Assembly (NCBI RefSeq): GCF_947301925.1 | Contig: NZ_CAMYUE010000007.1 | Coordinates: forward strand, 1 to 64,000 | Reading direction: 5' to 3' | From: an uncultured Ruminococcus sp. | Lineage (GTDB): Bacteria; Bacillota; Clostridia; Oscillospirales; Ruminococcaceae | DNA: 64,000 nt | In this document: piece after piece, positions 44,234-53,170 of the stretch | Position numbering within the stretch: position 1 is the first letter of the stretch | Layout: every line of letters starts with the position of its first letter | Translations under genes and position numbers: made by a program | Notes under the pieces: generated by a model | Databases searched by the model: none | What the model saw: only the letters and a program-made list of their open reading frames with translations | What the model was told of the DNA's origin: nothing

Positions 44234-44641
44234 TCAGTGGCAGCCGCCGCAGGAAGCGCAGCTTCCCGTACAACCTGCCTCGGGTATCTGACAGGTTTCG
44301 GGGTCCTCGCCGTTTGCGCACATACTGATTATCTGCTGCATATTGGAAACAAGCTTCTCAAGAGCCTGCTGTGCTCCGGAGAACACCATCATACGGGGAT
44401 TGCTCATTACCTTCTTGTATACTGCCTTCAGCTCGGTATCCAGCTCCTTGATGTTGTCGGAGTCGGGATCCTCGGCGCTCATTGCAGTACCCAGATTGAT
44501 ACGGAGATCCTCAAAGCGGGCGATGTCCTCCTGAAGCTCCTGATCGTTGTCGTTTGCCTGCTTTGCCAGCATATACGCCGTGTATCTGTCGTCCTGCTGA
44601 AGTGCCTTTCCAAGCTCTCTTGTCATTTCCATTATATCCAT
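44234..44641 (-). CDS. YlbF/YmcA (RicA-like) regulator with Cys-rich tail
   Basis: 135 aa. Helical YlbF/YmcA domain (MTRELGKALQQDDRYTAYML-AKQAN, LDTELKAVYKKVMSNPRMMV, ALEKLVSNMQQIISMCANGE) and a tail with six Cys at 108, 117, 124, 128, 131 and 134. In B. subtilis RicA, RicF and RicT form an Fe-S complex that affects RNase Y and mRNA maturation, and ricA (ymcA) follows miaB, as here. The dense Cys tail supports metal or Fe-S binding. Confidence 0.88.
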   Translation of the reverse strand: MDIMEMTRELGKALQQDDRYTAYMLAKQANDNDQELQEDIARFEDLRINLGTAMSAEDPDSDNIKELDTELKAVYKKVMSNPRMMVFSGAQQALEKLVSNMQQIISMCANGEDPETCQIPEAGCTGSCASCGGCH

Positions 44642-44687
44642 TTCAAAAATTCTCCTTAATTATAGTTTTTGTTTCCGGGGCGTATCA

Positions 44688-45455
44688 TCAGCCCATGTAA
44701 TCCAGGTAGAGTCCGTCGAACTCGTCTGTGGTGCCGTCGGCGTGATAGAAATAGGACTTGATGCCGCTGCTGTAATCAGCCTGATAAGCAGACACGAAAT
44801 CCATGCGCCTTACACCCTTTTCCGTGAGGACATCCTCAAAGGACGGGGTCTGTTCGTTTATCTCAAAGCTATAGGTGTCCGCAAGCTCCAGGGCGCCGTT
44901 TTTCCATGCGTAATACTCAAGGCTTCCTGCGCCCATATGGCCCCACAGCAGAACAAAGTCGCCTGTATTCTCGTCATAGCAGAAGCTTGAGTGACCTCCG
45001 CCCACAAGTCCCAGATCCTTTATTTCGCCCTCGCTGTCGAGAGTGAATACATTCGATGCATAGTCCGCCTCACAGGTGCCGCGCTTGAATATAAGCTCGG
45101 GAATGCCGTTTGCGTCAACGTCGCGGAAAGCAAATTCAATGCTTGCAAGGCCGTCGTTTTCCGATGCTACTCTTTCAAACTCAGACTTTATAAAGCTCTG
45201 ATATATGGCAGGATACATATCCATAAGGCCTCCTGCGGGCACATCTGCCTCATGAGTGGTGGTCTCGGCGTCTGTGATCCCGGCGGTGGTATCCTCTGCC
45301 GTGGTGTCCGCTGCCGTAGTGTCCTCAGCGGTAGTATCGGCAGCCGTGGTCTGTGCGGTGGTGTTCTCTGTCTTTGATGACGAATCGCCCTGAGGCTTTC
45401 CGCAGCCTGCAAGCAGGACTGCTGTCAGGCATGATAATGCGATGATCTTTTTCAT
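44688..45455 (-). CDS. Lipoprotein with Thr-rich linker
   Basis: 255 aa. Lipobox LLAGC (Cys at 18), then a linker of repeated T-T-A-A-D/E-D units (about 28-70), then a globular domain (IYQSFIKSEFERVASENDGL, FRDVDANGIPELIFKRGTCE) whose D-x-D-x-N-G-x-P-E-L-I segment is found in many secreted proteins of gut Firmicutes. Function unknown. Inserted between miaB and the RicA-like gene. Confidence 0.8.
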   Translation of the reverse strand: MKKIIALSCLTAVLLAGCGKPQGDSSSKTENTTAQTTAADTTAEDTTAADTTAEDTTAGITDAETTTHEADVPAGGLMDMYPAIYQSFIKSEFERVASENDGLASIEFAFRDVDANGIPELIFKRGTCEADYASNVFTLDSEGEIKDLGLVGGGHSSFCYDENTGDFVLLWGHMGAGSLEYYAWKNGALELADTYSFEINEQTPSFEDVLTEKGVRRMDFVSAYQADYSSGIKSYFYHADGTTDEFDGLYLDYMG

Positions 45456-45460
45456 AGTTC

Positions 45461-46834
45461 TTATCCTTCCTTTATTTTTCCTGTAACTGCCCAGTTCATT
45501 GCGCCTGTTATCTCCACGTCAACGAACTGTCCTATAAGAGAGCTGTCACCCTCAAATTCCACTATTATGAACTCGCTGCTCTTTCCCGTCAGCCAGCCCT
45601 GTTTCTTCTTCGACACATCGTCCGCAAGGACACGCATGGTCCTGCCGATGAAGCGCCTGTAATGCTCTGTGGACACCTCTCTCTGCACCTCAAGAAGCTC
45701 CCTCATGCGCCTGCCCTTTTCCTCCTCGGAGGTACTGTCGGGCATTTCCGCAGCCTTTGTTCCCGAGCGCTTTGAGTAGATGAATGAGTAGATATTGTCG
45801 TACTTCACCTTTCTCACCACATCAAGGGTAGCGCGGAAGTCCTCATCGGTCTCGTCGGGGAAGCCCACTATCAGGTCGGTGGTCAGTGAGAAATCCGGAT
45901 CGCGGCTGCGTATATCCTCCACTATCTCCAGATACTGCTCTATGGTATAGCGGCGGTTCATGCGCCGCAGCACCTCGCTGCTGCCGCTCTGCACGGGCAG
46001 ATGCAGGTGCTTTGCCACCTTTTCGCACCGGAATACGGCGTCAATAAGCTCCTTTGAGGCGTCCTTGGGGTGAGAGGACATGAAGCGTATCCAGAAATCC
46101 CCATCTATGGCGTTGAGCTCACGGAGGAGCTGCGGGAAGCTCATCTCACCGTCAAGATCGTTGCCGTAGGAGTTGACGTTCTGTCCCAGCAGCATTATCT
46201 CTTTGTAGCCGTCGGAGACCAGCTGCCTTACCTCGGAGATGATATCCCCGGGACGGCGGCTGCGCTCACGTCCGCGGACGTAGGGCACTATGCAGTAGGT
46301 GCAGAAGTTGTTGCAGCCGAACATTATGGGCACGGAGGCCTTGAAGCTGCTCTCGCGGACCTGCTCTGCCGCCTCGGAAAAGTCGTCGTATTCGCTGATA
46401 TCCGCCGAGAACTTCGCACCGCGGAGCGCCTCCAGCAGAAGTGCGGGGAGAGCGCTTATGGCTGAGGTGCCCAGCACTATATCCACCTGCGGATATGATT
46501 TCTTTATCTTCCCGGCAATATGGCTCTGCGCCGTCATGCAGCCTGCTATGCCGATGATGAGCGAAGGCTTCAGTTCCTTCAGCTTCTTCATGCTGCCCAC
46601 TATGCCGAACACTCTGTCCTCGGCGTTCTCGCGGACAGCGCAGGTATTGAGCATTATGAGGTCGGCCTCATGCTCGTCCTCGGTGAAGGTATAGCCCATT
46701 TTTTTCAGCAGACCCTTTATTTTTTCACCGTCAGAAGTGTTCAGCTGGCATCCGAAGCTCCTGACGTAGGCTTTTGGCTTATTATCGCCGAGTATGGCCT
46801 TTATTTCGCTTATCGCTGCGGTATTGTCCCTCAA
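45461..46834 (-). CDS. miaB: tRNA-2-methylthio-N6-dimethylallyladenosine synthase
   Basis: 457 aa, TTG start with GAGG upstream. UPF0004 domain (YVRSFGCQLNTSDGEKIKGL) with its Cys triad, radical-SAM cluster motif CNNFCTYC in VPIMFGCNNFCTYCIVPYVR and a C-terminal TRAM domain. It thiomethylates i6A37 made by MiaA. First gene of the long minus-strand block, with a promoter at 46876-46904. Confidence 0.96.
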   Translation of the reverse strand: MRDNTAAISEIKAILGDNKPKAYVRSFGCQLNTSDGEKIKGLLKKMGYTFTEDEHEADLIMLNTCAVRENAEDRVFGIVGSMKKLKELKPSLIIGIAGCMTAQSHIAGKIKKSYPQVDIVLGTSAISALPALLLEALRGAKFSADISEYDDFSEAAEQVRESSFKASVPIMFGCNNFCTYCIVPYVRGRERSRRPGDIISEVRQLVSDGYKEIMLLGQNVNSYGNDLDGEMSFPQLLRELNAIDGDFWIRFMSSHPKDASKELIDAVFRCEKVAKHLHLPVQSGSSEVLRRMNRRYTIEQYLEIVEDIRSRDPDFSLTTDLIVGFPDETDEDFRATLDVVRKVKYDNIYSFIYSKRSGTKAAEMPDSTSEEEKGRRMRELLEVQREVSTEHYRRFIGRTMRVLADDVSKKKQGWLTGKSSEFIIVEFEGDSSLIGQFVDVEITGAMNWAVTGKIKEG

Positions 46835-46875
46835 TTCGCAGAACCTCGCCTTCCATGAAAATCCTGTAATAAATT

Positions 46876-46904
46876 ATTATACCATATTTATATGCAATTT
46901 TCAA
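46876..46904 (-). promoter_or_regulatory. Promoter of the miaB-led block
   Basis: Minus strand TTGAAA (46904-46899), 17-nt spacer, TATAAT (46881-46876). Confidence 0.75.
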
Positions 46905-47013
46905 GTGTTTGCAGCCCACGGCAGCAAGTTTTTAAAAAGTTCGGAAAAAAATGAAACCTTTTCCGTTTCTGCGGTGTATTATTGGTGTAAACTCAGCGAA
47001 AGGAAGAAAAAAC

Positions 47014-47613
47014 ATGAAAACAATAAAAAAAGTACTTCTTATATTTGCTGCGGTGCTCTGCGTATGGGGAGCACTGATGCTGGCAGAGCACGCAAAGCTT
47101 TTTGAACGCCGTTTTCCCGACTTGTCGCAGTCGGAGGAGGAGAAGCAATCGACCCTGACAAGAGCTCAGAAGGCTATGCACGGCGCTGTGGAGGAGTTCT
47201 GCGGACACGAACCACAAAACGATGACAGCATATATGCTCAGTTCAGGGATCTGTCTTTCGTTGACGGGATATACGAGCAGTTTCTCATTGACGGAAAGCC
47301 CGATGATGATGCCTATCTCCGTATGCATTTCAGAAAGCCTGACGGCGAGGATATGTATTTTGAGGTAAAATACGAGTCCGCCGAGCTGGATCCCTATGTG
47401 AAGGAGACATACGGCAAGGATATATACAGCACCTTCAACGGGCATTCGGACTTGTCAGAAGCAACAGCCATTATGTACGATATAGTCACCGGAAAGGACA
47501 CCCACGGGTTTGACTACGAAAAATTCGCCGAGGGAGCCTATCTCTCGGACTGCAAGCAGTCCCGTGAGGGCAAAAAAGACGGCAAATACCTCATACTTGT
47601 AAAGGGAGAATAA
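47014..47613 (+). CDS. Membrane-anchored protein, paralogue A
   Basis: 199 aa from ATG 47014 (AAAGGAAG site; the ORF begins at 46951 without one). One N-terminal transmembrane anchor (IKKVLLIFAAVLCVWGALML), then an extracytoplasmic domain. It is clearly homologous to the next gene: shared DLSQSEEEK, LTRAQKA, FVDGIYEQ, MHFRKPDG, GAYLSDC and a YLILVKG end. No known family recognised. Divergent from miaB. Confidence 0.78.
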   Translation: MKTIKKVLLIFAAVLCVWGALMLAEHAKLFERRFPDLSQSEEEKQSTLTRAQKAMHGAVEEFCGHEPQNDDSIYAQFRDLSFVDGIYEQFLIDGKPDDDAYLRMHFRKPDGEDMYFEVKYESAELDPYVKETYGKDIYSTFNGHSDLSEATAIMYDIVTGKDTHGFDYEKFAEGAYLSDCKQSREGKKDGKYLILVKGE

Positions 47614-47646
47614 ACTGCGGCTCACAATGCGCAGAAAGGAACGGAT

Positions 47647-48264
47647 ATGAAAAAAAAGATAGCAAAGTTTTTTATAATTATCGGCATCATCGCAGGAGCC
47701 TGGGGACTTTTCATGCTGGCGGAATATGCCATTACCTACAAGGAGAGATACTCCGATATAAGCCAGTCGGAGGAAGATAAAAAAGCGGCTCTGACAAGAG
47801 CGGAAAAGGCTGTATACGCAGCTGCGGAGGAGATACTCACAGCTCCCGAAAACATCAGCGAAGATCAGAATGAATGGTACGCACAGTTCGAGGGGCTCAC
47901 CTTTGTTGACGGCATTTACGAGCAGTGGATATTCAAAGGCGAGCCGCAGAACGAGGCCACCATACATATGCACTTCAAAAAGCAGGACGGCAGCGATCTG
48001 TATATGGCCGTAAAGCACTATCCCATGGAGGGCAACAAGTGGGTAGAGGAAATGTATGGCAAGGACCATTACGGCGTCATCAGCGGCTCCGTTAGCGACA
48101 GTCAGCCCGACGAGACCGCCTATGAAGTAATAGCAGGAAAGCGCTCCGACGATTTCGAGGAGTTCTCCGACGGCGCCTTCCTATCCGATTGCAGACGTCA
48201 GTACGGACAGGCCACATGGGGCTACTATTACATACTCGTAAAGGCAAAGGGCTCCGAAGCATAG
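47647..48264 (+). CDS. Membrane-anchored protein, paralogue B
   Basis: 205 aa, 33 bp after its paralogue. Same plan: anchor IAKFFIIIGIIAGAWGLFML, then SDISQSEEDK, LTRAEKA, FVDGIYEQWI, MHFKKQDGSDLYM, GAFLSDC and YYILVKAKG. The pair arose by tandem duplication and diverged considerably. Function unknown; surface exposure is inferred from the anchor. Confidence 0.78.
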   Translation: MKKKIAKFFIIIGIIAGAWGLFMLAEYAITYKERYSDISQSEEDKKAALTRAEKAVYAAAEEILTAPENISEDQNEWYAQFEGLTFVDGIYEQWIFKGEPQNEATIHMHFKKQDGSDLYMAVKHYPMEGNKWVEEMYGKDHYGVISGSVSDSQPDETAYEVIAGKRSDDFEEFSDGAFLSDCRRQYGQATWGYYYILVKAKGSEA

Positions 48265-48304
48265 GTTTAAGATTATTTTAAGCAATAAGGGCTACAATGT
48301 AGTA

Positions 48305-48324
48305 TGTGAAAGTATAGTTTCACA
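48305..48324. promoter_or_regulatory. Dyad operator-like site before the MBL lipoprotein gene
   Basis: TGTGAAA-GTATAG-TTTCACA, a 20-bp palindrome with two mismatches, just downstream of a TACAAT -10-like hexamer (48293-48298) and upstream of the gene at 48351. Confidence 0.5.
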
Positions 48325-48350
48325 CACGATATCAAAGGGGGAGCTTATCT

Positions 48351-49205
48351 ATGCTTTATATAAAGAAAATCGCAGCAGCCGTCATCATACCGTTCCTTGC
48401 TCTTTCGTCCGTATTCTCATGCAGCAGCAAGGACGCACCGCCGAAGGGCGCAAAGGAGCTCAGGGTCGACTTCCTCGATGTGGGGAAGGCCGACGCCATG
48501 GTGATACAGACCGAAACAGGCACCGTGGTCATAGACTGCGGCGAAAAGGGCGACGGCAAGAAGATAGCCGATGTCCTTGAGGAAAGCGGCAGGACTTCTG
48601 TCGACTACCTCATAATCACCCACTTCGACAAGGATCATGTGGGAGGCGCTCCCAAGGTGCTGAAGTCCCTGGAGGTGAAGAACGTCCTCACCCCCGATTA
48701 CGACGGCACGGTTGAAGAATACGACAAGTTCTGCAAGGTGCTGGAGGAGACAGGCGTTCCGCGGACAAGAATGACGGAGGATATGACCTTCACCCTCGAC
48801 GACGCGGAATTTACGGTGTACGCTCCGAAGGAGACCTTCTACGGTGAAAACGACGAGAACGACTTCTCGCTGGTCACAAAGGTGGTACACCACAAAAACA
48901 CCCTGCTGTTCACTGGCGACGCCATGGAGCAGCGCCTTGACGAGATAATGGATATCGGTCAGTGTACTCTGCTGAAGGTCCCCTACCACGGCAGAAAGCT
49001 GGATAATTTCAAGGACTTCCTGAAGGTAACATCTCCCAAAAGCGCGGTGGTATGCACCTCATCAAACGAGTTCTCCGGCAAGGTACAGGACGCTCTTTCC
49101 TCCATGAAGATACCCGTCTACGCCACCTGCTTCAACGGCAATATCACCGCCGTCAGCAACGGCAGCACCATCGAGTTCACAACAGAAAAGGACAGCGTCT
49201 CATAG
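48351..49205 (+). CDS. Metallo-beta-lactamase-fold lipoprotein (ComEC C-terminal-like)
   Basis: 284 aa. Signal with a lipobox-like end (FLALSSVFSC), then an MBL domain of the ComEC/Rec2 soluble type: DFLDVGKADAMVIQTETGTV, VIDCGEKGDG, ITHFDKDHVGGAPKVL (metal-binding T-H-x-D-x-D-H), LLFTGDAMEQRLD and LKVPYHGRK. It lacks the membrane competence domain. Likely a surface hydrolase, perhaps a nuclease, with unknown substrate. GGGGGAG site before the ATG. Confidence 0.85.
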   Translation: MLYIKKIAAAVIIPFLALSSVFSCSSKDAPPKGAKELRVDFLDVGKADAMVIQTETGTVVIDCGEKGDGKKIADVLEESGRTSVDYLIITHFDKDHVGGAPKVLKSLEVKNVLTPDYDGTVEEYDKFCKVLEETGVPRTRMTEDMTFTLDDAEFTVYAPKETFYGENDENDFSLVTKVVHHKNTLLFTGDAMEQRLDEIMDIGQCTLLKVPYHGRKLDNFKDFLKVTSPKSAVVCTSSNEFSGKVQDALSSMKIPVYATCFNGNITAVSNGSTIEFTTEKDSVS

Positions 49206-49227
49206 TCCGCAGACAGAAAAGCTCATC

Positions 49228-49264
49228 AGCCGCAGGGGAGCATAAGCTCTCCTGCGGCTTTTTT
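49228..49264 (+). terminator. Terminator of the MBL lipoprotein gene
   Basis: AGCCGCAGGGGAGC-ATAA-GCTCTCCTGCGGCT, 14-bp stem with one G-U pair, followed by T residues. Confidence 0.9.
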
Positions 49265-49297
49265 CGCAGAAGGCCGCCTTTTTTTACGCTGTAAGTA

Positions 49298-49326
49298 TTG
49301 CATTGCCGCAGGTTTTGTGATATAAT
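49298..49326 (+). promoter_or_regulatory. Promoter of purA
   Basis: TTGCAT (49298-49303), 17-nt spacer, TATAAT (49321-49326). Confidence 0.7.
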
Positions 49327-49400
49327 GAATTGTAAGTGTGCATTTTCGGCAGTTAAAGGCGCTGCCCGCACAAATATTATTTATGAAAAGAGGAAAACAA

Positions 49401-50678
49401 ATGCCTGCAAATATTGTAGTCGGAACTCAGTGGGGAGACGAAGGAAAGGGTAAGATAATCGATATCCTTGCTTCCCGTGCAGATGTTGTAGTACGTTCAC
49501 AGGGCGGAAACAACGCAGGTCACACTGTAGTAAACAACGGCGAGGTCTATAAGCTCCATCTGGTGCCCTCGGGTATCCTTTACCCCAACGCACTCAACCT
49601 TATCGGTGCAGGTGTAGTCCTTGACCCCAAGGATTTCATCGGCGAGCTTGATAATCTGGAGGCAAGAGGCATAAAGACAGTTGGCCACCTGAAGGTTGAT
49701 CCCCGCGCTCAGATCGTTATGCCGTGGCATATCGCACTGGACGGTCTCTCGGAGGCTTTCCGCGGCGGCAAGGACATCGGTACTACAAAGAGAGGTATCG
49801 GCCCCACATATATGGACAAGTACGAGCGCTGCGGAATCCGTATGTACGACCTTGTTCACCCCGAGGTGCTGGCTGAAAAGATACAGTCCACAGGTAAGCT
49901 GAAGAACGAGATAATCACAAAGGTTTACGGCGGCGAGGCCTTCGACCTTGACGCTGTTACAAAGGAGTACACAGAGTACGGAAAGAGGCTCCTCCCCTAC
50001 ATGGACGACGTTTCCGTCCTCACCTTTGAGGCTCACAAGGCAGGCAAGACAATAATGTTCGAGGGCGCTCAGGCTACCCTCCTTGATATCGACTTCGGTA
50101 CATACCCCTATGTTACCTCATCGCACCCCCTCTCCGCAGGCGTTTGCGTAGGTACAGGCGTAGGTCCCAAGGTCATCACAAATATCATCGGCGTTGCCAA
50201 GGCTTACACCACCCGTGTAGGCAAGGGCCCCTTCCCCACAGAGCTGGATGACGCCATAGGTGATCAGATCAGAAACGTGGGCGGCGAGTTCGGCACCACT
50301 ACAGGCAGACCCAGAAGAACAGGCTGGTTCGACGCTGTTATAGTACGTCACTCCGTAAGAGTGAACGGCCTTGACAGCCTTGCTATAAACAAGCTGGATA
50401 CTCTGGCAAATATAGATACGCTTAAAATGTGCGTGGCTTACAGGAAGCCCGACGGCAGCGTTATCAAGGAGTTCCCGCCCACACTGGAGGAGCTTGAGGG
50501 CTGCGAGCCTATCTATGAGGAGTTCCCCGGATTCAGCGAGGACATCTCAAAGTGCGCAAGCTTCGATGAGCTCCCTGCAAACTGCAAGAGCTACATCGCA
50601 CGCCTCGAGGAGCTTGTTGGCTGCCATGTAAGCATGGTAGGCATAGGCCCCGACAGAGCACAGATCCTTGAAAGATAA
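49401..50678 (+). CDS. purA: Adenylosuccinate synthetase
   Basis: 425 aa from ATG 49401 (AAGAGGAAAAC site; the open frame begins earlier, at 49338). IVVGTQWGDEGKGKIIDILA is the GTP-binding start; NNAGHTVV, TTKRGIGPTYMDK, FEGAQATLLDIDFGTYPYVT and GRPRRTGWFDAV follow in order. It joins IMP and aspartate using GTP to give adenylosuccinate. Monocistronic, with promoter and terminator. Confidence 0.97.
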   Translation: MPANIVVGTQWGDEGKGKIIDILASRADVVVRSQGGNNAGHTVVNNGEVYKLHLVPSGILYPNALNLIGAGVVLDPKDFIGELDNLEARGIKTVGHLKVDPRAQIVMPWHIALDGLSEAFRGGKDIGTTKRGIGPTYMDKYERCGIRMYDLVHPEVLAEKIQSTGKLKNEIITKVYGGEAFDLDAVTKEYTEYGKRLLPYMDDVSVLTFEAHKAGKTIMFEGAQATLLDIDFGTYPYVTSSHPLSAGVCVGTGVGPKVITNIIGVAKAYTTRVGKGPFPTELDDAIGDQIRNVGGEFGTTTGRPRRTGWFDAVIVRHSVRVNGLDSLAINKLDTLANIDTLKMCVAYRKPDGSVIKEFPPTLEELEGCEPIYEEFPGFSEDISKCASFDELPANCKSYIARLEELVGCHVSMVGIGPDRAQILER

Positions 50679-50690
50679 GAAATAACAGAC

Positions 50691-50708
50691 CGGCCGCTTC
50701 GGCGGCCG
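50691..50708 (+). terminator. Terminator of purA
   Basis: CGGCCGC-TTCG-GCGGCCG stem-loop, 12 bp after the stop; only a short T-rich tail. Confidence 0.6.
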
Positions 50709-50744
50709 TTCTTGCAATATGTTTTTACAAAGGGGGAAACGATA

Positions 50745-51953
50745 ATGAAGACCTTTTCAAAGCTTACGGCTGCTGTCCTCTCCGCTTCGCTGGCACTGGC
50801 TGCTGCCGCTCCTGTAAACAATGCCCTTACGGCATTGATCCCCACGGCTGCCGCTGCTGATACGGCATCGGAGAACCTGCCCAGCTTCACCTCCGACGAG
50901 GAGATGCTGAATTACATCAGAACGCAGATGCAGCTGAGGAACGAGGAGATAAAAGTCCTCATGCCCAACGCCACAGAGGACGAGATGTCAAGATACTCCG
51001 GCATGACGATCCGCGAGCTCTTCGATCCCACAGGCCGCGTCACCGAAGGAAAATACCTCTATCTCAGTCTCTACCAGAATTCCTCATGGGTGCATTACAC
51101 GGAACAGGGACTGGTGATCGAGCTTACCACCAAGTATATCACCACCGAGGATCAGGAGGACGACCTTTCCGCCACCATCAACTCCGTAAAGCGCCTGCTG
51201 GGCTCCGAGGAGATAGAAAGGCTGAAGGCTCTGCCCGTTAAGGAAAGAATTGAGTACGTCTATGAGAAATTCGTTCCCTACCTGAAGAACATAACCATAG
51301 TGGACGAGGACGATCCCAAGGAGCTTGGCTCCGCTTATTCTGCTCTCGTAAAGCGCAAGGCCAATGAAAAGGGCATTATCCAGCTCTTTGTAAGAGCTCT
51401 TGCAGAGCTTGACATAGACAGCGAGCTCTACTATACCAATTACGACTCGGATACGCCCCTTACGGCTCACTACCTTGCAGCCGTACCCATAGACGGCAGC
51501 TATTACCTTCTCGATCCCGTCTGGGACTACAAGTCGGGCTCGAAAAGCGGCGAATACAAGTTCTTCCTGAAGGGCATGGAGGATATCGACAGCGATGTCA
51601 GCGCCGGTTCGGAGTTCACACATGAGCACCTGACCATATTCGGCATATCTATAATGGATATCGCCGCCGCCAACGGCTTCTCCATGTACTCCTATGACAA
51701 GAAGTTCGATATGGGCGATGTGAACGGCAACGGCACCATCGACGCTGTTGACGCCTCGTCTGTTCTGGCGGAATACGCAAGGAACGCTTCCTCCGATACA
51801 AAGGGAATATTCTCGGCAGGTCAGAAGACTGCCGCAGACGTAAACGCAAGCGGAAATGCAGACGCAGTTGACGCTTCGCTGATACTCTCCTATTACGCTT
51901 ATGTCTCCACTACACAGTCCCCAAAAAGCATAGAGGATTTTGTAAAGCAATAA
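50745..51953 (+). CDS. Secreted transglutaminase-like dockerin protein lacking the catalytic Cys
   Basis: 402 aa from ATG 50745 (GGGGG site). Signal peptide LTAAVLSASLALAAAAPVNN. The middle aligns with the transglutaminase-like domain of the next gene's product: SAYSALVKRKANEKGIIQLF against its SAYNAVFDHHAVCQGVTQLL. The nucleophile Cys is Glu208 here, while His242 and Asp257 (YYLLDPVWD) remain, and the protein has no Cys at all. The C-terminus is a dockerin pair: GDVNGNGTIDAVDASSVLAE and VNASGNADAVDASLILSYYA. Probably a pseudoenzyme with a binding role, on the cell surface or cellulosome. Confidence 0.85.
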   Translation: MKTFSKLTAAVLSASLALAAAAPVNNALTALIPTAAAADTASENLPSFTSDEEMLNYIRTQMQLRNEEIKVLMPNATEDEMSRYSGMTIRELFDPTGRVTEGKYLYLSLYQNSSWVHYTEQGLVIELTTKYITTEDQEDDLSATINSVKRLLGSEEIERLKALPVKERIEYVYEKFVPYLKNITIVDEDDPKELGSAYSALVKRKANEKGIIQLFVRALAELDIDSELYYTNYDSDTPLTAHYLAAVPIDGSYYLLDPVWDYKSGSKSGEYKFFLKGMEDIDSDVSAGSEFTHEHLTIFGISIMDIAAANGFSMYSYDKKFDMGDVNGNGTIDAVDASSVLAEYARNASSDTKGIFSAGQKTAADVNASGNADAVDASLILSYYAYVSTTQSPKSIEDFVKQ

Positions 51954-51980
51954 GACTGACTTCCGAAAGGAGGTAATCCC

Positions 51981-53156
51981 ATGAAAATAAAGGCTTTGAC
52001 GTCAGCAGCAGTTGCCGCAGTGATCTTGTTTTCGGCGGCTCATGCGCCATACTCCGCCTACGGAGCAACAGCGTCCGTGGATGACATCGCCGTATCTCAG
52101 GAATACACTGCCGCAAGCCGTGACGAAGCTGCCGCAGCAATGCGCGGGCACCTGAAAAACCGCGATACCTCCTTTACGGTAGACGCTCCCACCGAAGGCT
52201 ATCCCCTGAAGGAGATGGGCTCCCGCATGATGTATCAGGCCTGCGATGAAACAGGCGTCGGCACCGAGGGCGACTATCTCAGATTCGCCATAAAGAGCTT
52301 CAGATGCACCGCAAGATCGTCGGGCGGTATGTGCAGGCTCGAATACGAGGTGAACTACTATACCACCGCAGAGGAGGAAGCACGGCTCACCGAGGAGATA
52401 AACGGCATCATCAGCTCGCTGGATCTGGACGGGCTGTCCGACTTCGCAAAGGTAAGCGTGCTGTACAGGTATGTGGCCGAAAATGTAAACTACTCCGACG
52501 ATCTCAACGATCCCTACGTCTACTCCGCGTACAATGCGGTCTTCGATCATCACGCCGTATGTCAGGGCGTAACTCAGCTGCTGTACAGGCTTTTCAACGA
52601 CTGCGGCATAAGCTGCCGTATCATAGCGGGCATCTCCCGCGATATCCGCGGCATAAACCCTGACGGCTATCATGTATGGCTCATAGTCAGACTGGACGAC
52701 AAGTACTATCTTATGGATCCCACCTGGGATATGAAGTTCAACGGCAGAACATACTACTACTTCCTAAAAGGAAGCACCGACTTCGACTCGGATATCTCCG
52801 TACTGACGCATATCCCTCAGAATGACAACGGTCTCTCCTTCCCGGATTACAACTCGGAGGAGTTCAGCTCAAAGTACCCTGTTTCCTCCACCATGTACCC
52901 CGAACCGGGGCGTGAGCTCGGAAATATCAACGGCGATGACCGTATCGACGCCATCGACGCTTCCCTTATTCTAATGGAATATGCCCGTACCTCCGGAAGC
53001 AGGCTTGCCTCCTTTACTCCCGTGCAGATCTCGGGCGCAGACGTCAACCGCGACGGCAGCGTCAATGCGGTGGACGCTTCAACGGTGCTGGGCTACTACG
53101 CAGCGACTTCAAGCGGCAGGGATATAACTCTGGCTGCTTATCTAAAATCTCACTGA
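51981..53156 (+). CDS. Secreted transglutaminase-like dockerin protein, intact triad
   Basis: 391 aa, AAAGGAGGT start. Signal peptide LTSAAVAAVILFSAAHAPYS. Transglutaminase-like (cysteine protease fold) domain with Cys194 (HAVCQGVTQ), His231 (GYHVWLIV) and Asp246 (YYLMDPTWD), so the triad is complete. Dockerin halves: NINGDDRIDAIDASLILMEY and DVNRDGSVNAVDASTVLGYY. Such domains in secreted clostridial proteins are thought to act as peptidases or cross-linkers. It lies 27 bp after its inactive-looking paralogue. Confidence 0.88.
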   Translation: MKIKALTSAAVAAVILFSAAHAPYSAYGATASVDDIAVSQEYTAASRDEAAAAMRGHLKNRDTSFTVDAPTEGYPLKEMGSRMMYQACDETGVGTEGDYLRFAIKSFRCTARSSGGMCRLEYEVNYYTTAEEEARLTEEINGIISSLDLDGLSDFAKVSVLYRYVAENVNYSDDLNDPYVYSAYNAVFDHHAVCQGVTQLLYRLFNDCGISCRIIAGISRDIRGINPDGYHVWLIVRLDDKYYLMDPTWDMKFNGRTYYYFLKGSTDFDSDISVLTHIPQNDNGLSFPDYNSEEFSSKYPVSSTMYPEPGRELGNINGDDRIDAIDASLILMEYARTSGSRLASFTPVQISGADVNRDGSVNAVDASTVLGYYAATSSGRDITLAAYLKSH

Positions 53157-53170
53157 ACGAGGTGTTTGTT

